This document shows, in pieces, positions 1-6,179 of a stretch of DNA of 7,688 bases; position 1 is the first letter of the stretch, and each line of letters begins with the position of its first letter. Both the position numbers and the translations under genes were made by a program. The notes below the pieces were generated by a model, which saw nothing but the letters and a program-made list of their open reading frames with translations, was not told where the DNA came from and searched no databases. Origin of the DNA: Pseudomonadota bacterium (GTDB taxonomy: Bacteria > Pseudomonadota > Gammaproteobacteria > Burkholderiales > Burkholderiaceae_C); the NCBI GenBank assembly GCA_023435325.1, contig JAEYRT010000128.1, forward strand, positions 1 through 7,688. Direction: 5' to 3'.

Positions 1-2
1 TT

Positions 3-41
3 CTGTACACCCGCCAGGGCCATGTCGAGAAAGCCGCCTGA
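3..41 (+). CDS. C-terminal end of an upstream gene, possibly a nitrate ABC transporter ATP-binding subunit
   Basis: Only twelve codons and a TGA stop are visible, reading LYTRQGHVEKAA. The gene is partial at the window's left edge. A strong intrinsic terminator begins 24 bases after the stop, which supports a real + strand gene end here. The peptide resembles, from memory, the tails of nitrate/sulfonate-type ABC transporter ATPases (NrtC/NrtD/NasD) that often precede nirB in betaproteobacteria. Twelve residues cannot prove this. Context (nitrate assimilation next door) makes a nitrate uptake gene plausible, but any other gene could end this way. Another frame is open across this stretch, but it continues through the terminator and promoter and is not credible. 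Confidence 0.4.
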   Translation: MYTRQGHVEKAA

Positions 42-65
42 GACCGGACACCCCATCCACTCTTC

Positions 66-96
66 AGCCACCAGCTCCCCGTACTGGTGGCTTTTT
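66..96 (+). terminator. Intrinsic terminator of the upstream gene
   Basis: A perfect 9-bp stem pairs AGCCACCAG (66-74) with CTGGTGGCT (84-92) around a 9-base loop, and is followed by a run of five T (92-96). It starts 24 bases after the upstream TGA. The T run is only on the + strand side, so it acts on rightward transcription. It separates the upstream gene from the nirB operon and implies that nirB has its own promoter. Confidence 0.9.
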
Positions 97-105
97 ACAT
101 CTGGC

Positions 106-122
106 GCAACCAATATGGTGCA
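106..122 (+). promoter_or_regulatory. Putative NtrC enhancer site I
   Basis: GCAACCA-ATA-TGGTGCA resembles the NtrC dyad TGCACCA-N3-TGGTGCA. The right half-site matches 7 of 7 and the left 4 of 7. Its centre is about 94 bases upstream of the predicted transcription start. A second dyad lies 19 bp further right, close to two helical turns, as expected for cooperative binding of NtrC dimers. NtrC is the standard activator of sigma-54 promoters for nitrogen assimilation. The call rests on matching a remembered consensus by eye. Confidence 0.55.
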
Positions 123-124
123 GC

Positions 125-141
125 AGCACCATGGCTGTGCA
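125..141 (+). promoter_or_regulatory. Putative NtrC enhancer site II
   Basis: AGCACCA-TGG-CTGTGCA matches the NtrC dyad TGCACCA-N3-TGGTGCA at 11 of 14 arm positions (6 of 7 left, 5 of 7 right). It is centred about 75 bases upstream of the predicted start, somewhat closer than classical enhancers but within range for DNA looping. The inner half-sites of the two dyads also form a perfect inverted repeat, ATGGTGC-AGCA-GCACCAT, at 115-132. Confidence 0.6.
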
Positions 142-181
142 TGCCATATGTCGGTAGTGGCAGTTTCTGACAGAGCAACGC

Positions 182-197
182 TGGCACAGGATTTGCA
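182..197 (+). promoter_or_regulatory. Sigma-54 (RpoN) promoter of the nirB operon
   Basis: TGGCACAGGATTTGCA matches the sigma-54 consensus TGGCACG-N4-TTGCA at all but one defined position. The invariant GG (183-184) and GC (195-196) are separated by exactly ten bases. Taking the GC as -13/-12 puts the start at about 208, one base before the first leader hairpin. With NtrC-like dyads upstream, this indicates activation during nitrogen limitation. No convincing sigma-70 promoter was noticed nearby. Confidence 0.88.
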
Positions 198-208
198 AGT
201 TCTCTTGC

Positions 209-272
209 GTAGCCAAAGCTGGCTACAGGGTGAGGTGCAAAGATGGACCGGAACCCAAGACAAAGGCGTCTT
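209..272 (+). ncRNA. nirB leader RNA: tandem ANTAR-type (NasR/NasT) antitermination hairpins
   Basis: Three hairpins with six-base loops lie in a row. Hairpin 1 pairs GTAGCC (209-214) with GGCTAC (221-226), loop AAAGCT. Hairpin 2 pairs GGTGC (234-238) with GGACC (245-249), with one G-G mismatch, loop AAAGAT. Hairpin 3 pairs AAGAC (257-261) with GTCTT (268-272), loop AAAGGC. The linkers are 7 bases each. Known ANTAR-protein targets are two hairpins whose hexaloops have A at position 1 and G at position 4; all three loops fit. NasR of Klebsiella and NasT of other proteobacteria bind such leaders in response to nitrate/nitrite and prevent termination upstream of nas/nir genes. Hairpin 3 shares bases 262-272 with the terminator's left arm and adjoining bases, so the two cannot form together. 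The regulator gene is not in the window, so its identity is inferred. Confidence 0.78.
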
Positions 273-310
273 TCTTCGCAGCCTGGCTGCGCAGGAATGA
301 CGCCTTTTTT
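262..310 (+). terminator. Leader (attenuator) terminator upstream of nirB
   Basis: AAAGGCGTC (262-270) pairs perfectly with GACGCCTTT (299-307), and a run of six T follows (305-310). Inside, CGCAGC (277-282) pairs with GCTGCG (286-291) around CTG, giving a second stem on top of an internal loop. It lies between the sigma-54 promoter and nirB, with no gene ending in front of it, so it must work as an attenuator rather than a gene-end terminator. Its left arm is also the loop and part of the right arm of the third leader hairpin, giving a direct switch: hairpin 3 stabilised by a bound ANTAR protein means read-through, otherwise transcription stops 34 bases before the nirB ATG. Confidence 0.88.
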
Positions 311-343
311 GTTTGTTGTTGGAACCCGCCTACGGGGGTAGCG

Positions 344-2836
344 ATGAAAAAATCCAAACTGGTCTTGGTTGGCAATGGCATGGCGGGCATCCGCACGCTG
401 GAAGAACTGCTCAAGATTGCGCCTGATCTGTATGACATCACGGTCTTTGGCGCAGAACCTCACCCAAACTACAACCGCATTTTGCTCTCTCCCGTGCTGG
501 CCGGAGAGCAGACGCTGGATGAAATCGTCCTCAACAACTGGGACTGGTACCACGAGCACCAGATCACCTTACACGCCGGCTATACCGTGACACATGTGGA
601 CCGCACGCGCCGCATTGTCACGGCCACCAACGCAGCAGGCGAATCCATCAGCACCAGCTATGACCGCTTGGTGCTTGCGACAGGCTCCTACCCTTTCATC
701 CTGCCCGTGCCTGGTGCCGACCTGCAAGGCGTGATTGGCTATCGGGACATTGCCGACACACAGGCCATGATTGATGCTGCGCAGCAGTATTCCCATGCCG
801 TCGTGATCGGCGGAGGCCTGCTCGGGCTGGAAGCAGCCAACGGCTTGAGCAAACGCGGCATGCAAGTGAGTGTGGTGCACGTGAATGATTGGCTGATGGA
901 GCGCCAGCTCGACGACATCGCAGGCAGGATGCTGCAGCATTCCCTGCAGGAGCGGGGGCTGCAATTTCTCATGCAAGCGCATACCGAAGCACTTTTGGGC
1001 GATGACCACGGCCGGGTGCGCGCCGTGCGCTTCAAGGACGGCCGTGAAGTGGCTGCACAGCTGGTGGTGATGGCTGTGGGTATTCGGCCCAATACGCACT
1101 TGGCGCAAAGCATGCACCTGCATGTAGACCGCGGCATCGTGGTCAGCGACACCTTGCAAACCGTGACCGACCCGCGCATCTATGCCGTGGGGGAATGTGC
1201 CAACCACCGCGGCATTGCCTATGGCCTGGTCGCACCACTGTTTGAGCAGGCCAGGGTGCTGGCCAACCACCTGGCCGAATGGGGCATTGGGCGCTACACA
1301 GGCTCACTGACTTCGACCAAGCTCAAAGTCACGGGCATTGACCTGTTTTCCGCCGGCAACTTTCAGGGCGGGGCAGATACTGAAGAAATTGTGCTGCGTG
1401 ACCCGTTTGCGCCCGGTGGCGGGGTCTACAAAAAACTGGTGATCAAGGACGACAAGCTGGTCGGTGCCTGCCTCTACGGGGACACAGTGGACGGCAGCTG
1501 GTATTTCAAGCTGCTGCGCGAAGGCCGTTCTGTGGCAGATATCCGGGATCGCCTGATGTTCGGTGAATCCAATATTGGTGACAGTGGCCACCAGGGGCAC
1601 AACAAAGCCTCGTCCATGCAGGACAGTGACGAAGTCTGCGGATGCAACGGTGTCACCAAGGGCAGCATCTGCAAGGCAATCAAGGAAAAAGGTCTGTTCA
1701 CGCTGGAAGAAGTGCGCAAGCATACCAAGGCCAGTGCCAGCTGCGGCTCCTGCACTGGCCTGGTGGAGCAAATCATCATGTTTACCGCTGGTGGTGATTA
1801 TTCGGTTGCGCCCAAGACCAAGGCCGTGTGCAGCTGCACCACCCACGGGCACCAGGCTGTGCGCGACGCCATTCGCGACAAACACTTGCTGCGCATGGCC
1901 GAGGTCTTTACCGCGCTGGACTGGAAAACACCCAATGGCTGCGCCACCTGCCGCCCGGCACTCAATTACTACCTGATTTCCACCTGGCCCAAGGAGGCAC
2001 AGGACGATCCACAAAGTCGTCTGATCAACGAGCGCGCCCACGCCAACATCCAAAAAGATGGCACTTACAGCGTCATTCCACGCATGTGGGGAGGCGAAAC
2101 CAGTGCCGACGAACTGCGCCGCATTGCCGATGTCGTGGACAAGTACCAGATTCCCACTGTCAAGGTCACCGGCGGCCAGCGTGTGGATTTGCTAGGAGTC
2201 AAAAAAGAGGATTTGCCTGCTGTCTGGCGCGACTTGAACATGCCAAGCGGACACGGTTACGCCAAGGCGCTACGCACTGTCAAGACCTGCGTGGGCAGTG
2301 AATGGTGCCGCATGGGCACACAGGACAGCACGCAAATGGGCAAGGATCTGGAGCGCGCCATGTGGCGCATGTATGCACCGCACAAAGTCAAATTTGCCGT
2401 CAGTGGCTGCCCGCGCAACTGCGCCGAGGCCGGCATCAAGGACGTGGGCATCGTCGGTGTGGACAGCGGCTGGGAAATGGTCATTGGCGGCAACGGCGGC
2501 ATCAAGACTGAAGTGGCCCAGTTCTTCACCAAGCTCAAGACCGCCGAGGAAGTGCTGGAGTACACGGGCGCCTTCATGCAGCTGTACCGGCTGGAAGGCT
2601 GGTATCTGGAGCGGACAGTGCACTACCTGGAACGCGTGGGCATGGACTACGTGAAGCAACGCATCCTTGAGGACCACGCAGGCCGCAAAGCGCTGTGGGA
2701 GCAATTGCAGTTTGCGCTCGATGGCGAACCCGATCCCTGGTTTGATTTCAGCAAGGCCGCTGTCGATACGCGCCAGTTTGAACGCGTCATTCCCATCCAG
2801 GTCGCAGCGCCTGCCACAACTTCTGTCCCTGCTTGA
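344..2836 (+). CDS. nirB: Assimilatory NADH-dependent nitrite reductase, large subunit
   Basis: Cytoplasmic enzyme reducing nitrite to ammonium with NADH (six electrons). The protein is 830 residues, usual for NirB. An FAD/NADH-binding half comes first: GNGMAG at 10-15, ATGSYP at 112-117, GGGLLGLE at 156-163 and AVGECA at 281-286. Two BFD-like [2Fe-2S] modules follow, with cysteines 432/434 and 467/470, then 496/498 and 533/536. The siroheme/[4Fe-4S] domain has cysteines 649, 655, 689 and 693 (C-x5-C and C-x3-C). Electrons should pass NADH to FAD to [2Fe-2S] to [4Fe-4S]-siroheme. The ATG at 344 was chosen because the protein then begins MKKSKLVLVGNGMAG, as in the family, and GGGGG lies 5 bases upstream. 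The in-frame GTG at 230 would place coding sequence across the leader hairpins and terminator and is rejected. Expression is probably controlled by the sigma-54 promoter and the leader. It is first in the operon and works with NirD. Confidence 0.97.
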   Translation: MKKSKLVLVGNGMAGIRTLEELLKIAPDLYDITVFGAEPHPNYNRILLSPVLAGEQTLDEIVLNNWDWYHEHQITLHAGYTVTHVDRTRRIVTATNAAGESISTSYDRLVLATGSYPFILPVPGADLQGVIGYRDIADTQAMIDAAQQYSHAVVIGGGLLGLEAANGLSKRGMQVSVVHVNDWLMERQLDDIAGRMLQHSLQERGLQFLMQAHTEALLGDDHGRVRAVRFKDGREVAAQLVVMAVGIRPNTHLAQSMHLHVDRGIVVSDTLQTVTDPRIYAVGECANHRGIAYGLVAPLFEQARVLANHLAEWGIGRYTGSLTSTKLKVTGIDLFSAGNFQGGADTEEIVLRDPFAPGGGVYKKLVIKDDKLVGACLYGDTVDGSWYFKLLREGRSVADIRDRLMFGESNIGDSGHQGHNKASSMQDSDEVCGCNGVTKGSICKAIKEKGLFTLEEVRKHTKASASCGSCTGLVEQIIMFTAGGDYSVAPKTKAVCSCTTHGHQAVRDAIRDKHLLRMAEVFTALDWKTPNGCATCRPALNYYLISTWPKEAQDDPQSRLINERAHANIQKDGTYSVIPRMWGGETSADELRRIADVVDKYQIPTVKVTGGQRVDLLGVKKEDLPAVWRDLNMPSGHGYAKALRTVKTCVGSEWCRMGTQDSTQMGKDLERAMWRMYAPHKVKFAVSGCPRNCAEAGIKDVGIVGVDSGWEMVIGGNGGIKTEVAQFFTKLKTAEEVLEYTGAFMQLYRLEGWYLERTVHYLERVGMDYVKQRILEDHAGRKALWEQLQFALDGEPDPWFDFSKAAVDTRQFERVIPIQVAAPATTSVPA

Positions 2837-2862
2837 ACCCACTGCTTACAAAGGAATTTCCC

Positions 2863-3258
2863 ATGACAACCTGGCAACTGATTTGCGCAGTGGATGACAT
2901 CCCCGTACTAGGTTCGCGCCGCGTAGCGCGCCCGCAAGGTCTGGATGTGGCCGTGTTTCGCAATGCCGACAACGAGGTTTTTGCCCTGCTCGACCGCTGT
3001 CCGCACAAGGGAGGTCCCTTGTCTCAAGGCATGGTGTTTGGACGCAGTGTGGCTTGCCCGCTGCATAACTGGACGATTGCGCTCGACAGCGGGCAGGCTG
3101 CGGCACCTGATGAAGGTTGTACGCCGCATTTCCGGGTCAAGGTCGAAGAGGGTCAGGTCTATCTGGATGCCGAGCAATTGAGCACGACAGCGCTGGATCT
3201 CACACGCCCCATCGCCGGTCCGGCACAACGCTGCAGCGGCCAGCACTGCGCAGCTTGA
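2863..3258 (+). CDS. nirD: Nitrite reductase small subunit with an intact Rieske [2Fe-2S] site
   Basis: Partner of NirB in NADH nitrite reductase; 131 residues. It has a full Rieske motif: C46-P-H48 and C65-P-L-H68, which would bind a [2Fe-2S] cluster. NirD of Escherichia coli has the same fold but lacks these ligands, so this protein is of the cluster-bearing type found in many other proteobacteria. The tail after about residue 110 extends beyond the short enterobacterial protein (about 108 residues) and holds two more cysteines (124 and 129). The ATG at 2863 follows AAGGAA with good spacing and gives the family start MTTWQLIC. An in-frame TTG at 2833 would overlap the nirB stop and is less likely. 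The gap after nirB is 26 bases, so the two should be co-transcribed. Confidence 0.95.
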   Translation: MTTWQLICAVDDIPVLGSRRVARPQGLDVAVFRNADNEVFALLDRCPHKGGPLSQGMVFGRSVACPLHNWTIALDSGQAAAPDEGCTPHFRVKVEEGQVYLDAEQLSTTALDLTRPIAGPAQRCSGQHCAA

Positions 3259-3299
3259 AGCCAGACCCGACCTTGTACCGAGAACCTGGGAGCTTGCAC

Positions 3300-6158
3300 A
3301 TGCCTGAAACCCGTTCTACCTGCCCTTACTGCGGCGTCGGCTGCGGGGTGCTGATTGCCAGCGATGGTCAGCGCATCACCGGGGTGCGTGGTGACCCCGA
3401 ACACCCGGCCAATTACGGACGTCTGTGTACCAAAGGCAGCACGCTGCATCTCACGGCCGACCCCATGCTGGCTCGTCAAACACGTTTGCTGCAACCTATG
3501 CAGCGGCTGTCACGCCACGCCTCGCCAGTGCCGCTGGATTGGAATGAGGCACTGGATACCGCCGCAGCACGCATCACCGACGCCATACGTAGCCACGGCC
3601 CCGATTCGATCGGCATCTACGGCAGCGGCCAACTGCTGACCGAAGACTATTACGTGTTCAACAAGCTCGCCAAAGGTTTGTTGGGCACCAACAATATCGA
3701 CACCAACTCGCGCCTGTGCATGAGCAGTGCCGTGGCTGGCTATAAAAGCACGCTAGGCGCTGATGCACCGCCAGCCTGTTATGAAGATGTGGAGCATGCG
3801 CAATGCATTCTCCTGACGGGGAGCAATGCTGCATGGGCCCATCCGGTGCTGTTTCGTCGCATTGAGGCAGCCAAGGCGCAGCGGCCGGACATGAAGATCA
3901 TCGTCATCGACCCGCGCCGCACCGAAACCGCAGAGCTGGCGGATCTGTACCTGCCCATCCAGCCAGGCACGGATGTCCTGCTGTTTCACGGCATGCTGCA
4001 CATCATGCTGTGGGAAGGCTGGGTAGACACGGAATATATCGCCCGCCACACCACCGGCTTTGACGCACTCAAAACCTTGGTGCGTGATGCCACGCCAGCG
4101 TCTGTCGCCCGCACCTGCGGCATTGCCGTGGCCGACTTGCAGCAAGCGGCACGCTGGTTTGCCTTGGGCGGAACAAGCGGCTTGCCCACGCAGCGAGCCC
4201 CCACCCTGAGTCTGTATTGCCAGGGCCTGAACCAGAGCAGCAGTGGTACGGCCAACAATGCTGCACTCATCAACCTGCATCTGGCCACGGGACAAATTGG
4301 GCAGGTCGGCAGCGGCCCCTTTTCCTTGACGGGTCAGCCCAATGCCATGGGCGGGCGTGAGGTGGGCGGTCTGTCCAACCTGCTCAGCGCCCACCGCGAC
4401 ATGGCCAACCCCGAGCACCGCGCCGAAGTGGCCGCACACTGGGGCGTACCAGACATCCCTGCCACCCCAGGTCTGAGTGCCGTGGAAATGTTTGAGGCGG
4501 CAGCCCGCGGGCAGATCAAAGTGCTGTGGATTGTCTGTACCAACCCTGCCCACAGCATGCCCGACCAAAGCCTGGTGCAGCGCGCTTTGGAGACTGTGGA
4601 ATTCGTAATCGTGCAAGACGCGTTTGCGACCACGGCCACCACCCACCATGCTGATCTGCTACTGCCCGCCACCACCTGGAGCGAGAAGCTGGGCACCGTC
4701 ACCAACAGCGAGCGACGCATCTCTCGCGTGCGCGCCGTCTTGCCACCGGCAGGTCAGGCCCGCCACGACTGGCAAATTGCCACCCAGATCGCACAGCGCA
4801 TCGAACATGTGCTGCGCCCTGAGCTGCCCACCCTGTTCCCCTACGACACCCACCGCGCCGAACAAGGCGCCCAGGCCATCTGGAACGAACACCGTGCCAG
4901 CACACGTGGGCGCGATCTGGACATCACCGGCCTGTCCTGGGAACTGCTGCATACCCAGGGGCCACAGCAATGGCCTTTCCCCGAGGGCGCCACACAAGGA
5001 CCCGCGCGTCTGTATACCGACGGTGTTTTTCCGACTGCCGATGGCCGGGCCCGCTTTGCTGCCCAGCCTTTTCGCCCAGTAGCACAGGCACGCAGTGCAC
5101 ATCGCCCTTTCAGCCTGACCACAGGCCGCCTGCGGGACCACTGGCATGGCATGAGCCGCACCGGCCAACTCGCCCGGCTGTTTGCCCATACGCCCGAACC
5201 TGCCCTGCACATGCATCCGCAAGACATGGAACGCCGCCGCCTGAGCGCCAATCAATGGGTACGCGTGCAAAGCCCTTATGGAGAGCTGATTGCCGCCTTG
5301 CAGCCTGATGCCACACTGAGCCTGTCACAGCTGTTCATGGCCATGCACTGGGGCGGTGAATACCTGGGTGGACGCGACAGCGCGGGGCACATCGTGGCCG
5401 GCGTCAACCAATTGACCACACCGTTGTTCTGCCCACAGTCCAAGCAGCCCGAACTCAAGCATGTGCCCGTGCGCGTGGACCCAGTGGATCTGCCCTGGGG
5501 GCTGGTCGCGGCTGCCTGGCTGCCACGCTCTCAAGTGCTGTCCGTCCGCCAACGCCTGGCCGCACTGTTCCCCGCCTTTGATGTGGCATGGTGTGTGCCG
5601 TTTGGCAGCAGTGGTTCGCTGGATACTGCCGCTCAGGAACGCAGCGGCATCTTGCTGCGCGCTGCCAGTACCGCGCCTATACCGCAGGAATTGCAGGATC
5701 AGGTGGCTACGCTTTTGCAGCTACAAGGCCAGGATCTGCTGCACTACGCCGATGCACACCGCCAGCACAGCCGCTGTCTGCAGCTGCGCGCAGCACCGGA
5801 AGGCGGGCACTGCCTGCATGCACTGATGCTGTGCGGCGACACCCGCGCTTCCAGCTGGCTGCTGCCACTGTTGCACGACAGTCAACCGCTACCTTTTGGC
5901 AGCCAGCAATTGCTGCGACCGGATGCCCAGCCACCGCAAGGGGCATCAACCCCCAGTCGCCAGGTGGTTTGCAGTTGCTGGGGGGTGGACGTGCAGAGCA
6001 TCACCACGCAGCTGCAAACCATCCCCGGCAGCGATGCCGAACGTCTGTCTCACCTGCAAAACACCTTGCGCTGCGGCAGCAACTGTGGTTCTTGCCTGCC
6101 CCAACTGCGTCAGCTGGTACGCAGCACACAGGTGGCAACTGCCGCGCTTTCCATCTGA
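3300..6158 (+). CDS. nasA: Assimilatory nitrate reductase, catalytic subunit (Mo-bisMGD, with C-terminal BFD-like domain)
   Basis: Reduces nitrate to nitrite in the cytoplasm, feeding NirBD; 952 residues. The N-terminus binds a [4Fe-4S] cluster through C8, C11, C15 and C43 (CPYCGVGC, then GRLCTKG). The molybdopterin oxidoreductase core runs to about residue 590, with C140 in NTNSRLCMSSA the expected molybdenum ligand. A dinucleotide-binding C-terminal domain covers about 600-725 (TTGRLRDHWHGMSRTG). A linker domain of about 160 residues follows, then a BFD-like [2Fe-2S] domain with C891-x-C893 and C929-x2-C932. This end domain marks NAD(P)H-linked or NasC-dependent forms. There is no Tat signal, consistent with a cytoplasmic, assimilatory enzyme rather than periplasmic NapA. 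The ATG at 3300 follows GGGAG by 7 bases and gives MPETRSTCPYCG. Longer starts would overlap nirD and lack family resemblance. The gap to nirD is 41 bases. No NasC-like reductase gene lies in the window. Confidence 0.96.
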   Translation: MPETRSTCPYCGVGCGVLIASDGQRITGVRGDPEHPANYGRLCTKGSTLHLTADPMLARQTRLLQPMQRLSRHASPVPLDWNEALDTAAARITDAIRSHGPDSIGIYGSGQLLTEDYYVFNKLAKGLLGTNNIDTNSRLCMSSAVAGYKSTLGADAPPACYEDVEHAQCILLTGSNAAWAHPVLFRRIEAAKAQRPDMKIIVIDPRRTETAELADLYLPIQPGTDVLLFHGMLHIMLWEGWVDTEYIARHTTGFDALKTLVRDATPASVARTCGIAVADLQQAARWFALGGTSGLPTQRAPTLSLYCQGLNQSSSGTANNAALINLHLATGQIGQVGSGPFSLTGQPNAMGGREVGGLSNLLSAHRDMANPEHRAEVAAHWGVPDIPATPGLSAVEMFEAAARGQIKVLWIVCTNPAHSMPDQSLVQRALETVEFVIVQDAFATTATTHHADLLLPATTWSEKLGTVTNSERRISRVRAVLPPAGQARHDWQIATQIAQRIEHVLRPELPTLFPYDTHRAEQGAQAIWNEHRASTRGRDLDITGLSWELLHTQGPQQWPFPEGATQGPARLYTDGVFPTADGRARFAAQPFRPVAQARSAHRPFSLTTGRLRDHWHGMSRTGQLARLFAHTPEPALHMHPQDMERRRLSANQWVRVQSPYGELIAALQPDATLSLSQLFMAMHWGGEYLGGRDSAGHIVAGVNQLTTPLFCPQSKQPELKHVPVRVDPVDLPWGLVAAAWLPRSQVLSVRQRLAALFPAFDVAWCVPFGSSGSLDTAAQERSGILLRAASTAPIPQELQDQVATLLQLQGQDLLHYADAHRQHSRCLQLRAAPEGGHCLHALMLCGDTRASSWLLPLLHDSQPLPFGSQQLLRPDAQPPQGASTPSRQVVCSCWGVDVQSITTQLQTIPGSDAERLSHLQNTLRCGSNCGSCLPQLRQLVRSTQVATAALSI

Positions 6159-6179
6159 GTCTGCTTCAGGAGCCATTCC

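Noticed and set aside
22..300. Open + strand frame of 92 codons
   Set aside because: It spans an intrinsic terminator, the NtrC dyads, the sigma-54 promoter and the leader hairpins, and its translation resembles nothing known.
230..343. 38-residue N-terminal extension of nirB from a GTG
   Set aside because: It would code through the leader hairpins and terminator. NirB proteins begin just before the FAD-binding GNGMAG motif, and the ATG at 344 has a G-rich ribosome site.
2833..2862. TTG start for nirD overlapping the nirB stop
   Set aside because: The ATG at 2863 has AAGGAA at proper spacing and gives the family N-terminus.
3117..3299. Longer N-terminus of nasA overlapping nirD
   Set aside because: The added residues are an out-of-frame reading of nirD; the [4Fe-4S] motif begins seven residues after the ATG at 3300, which has GGGAG in front.
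3753..4649. Long - strand open frame (298 codons) inside nasA, and similar ones opposite nirB and cobA
   Set aside because: These are shadows of high-GC genes: low-complexity translations without family motifs or ribosome sites.
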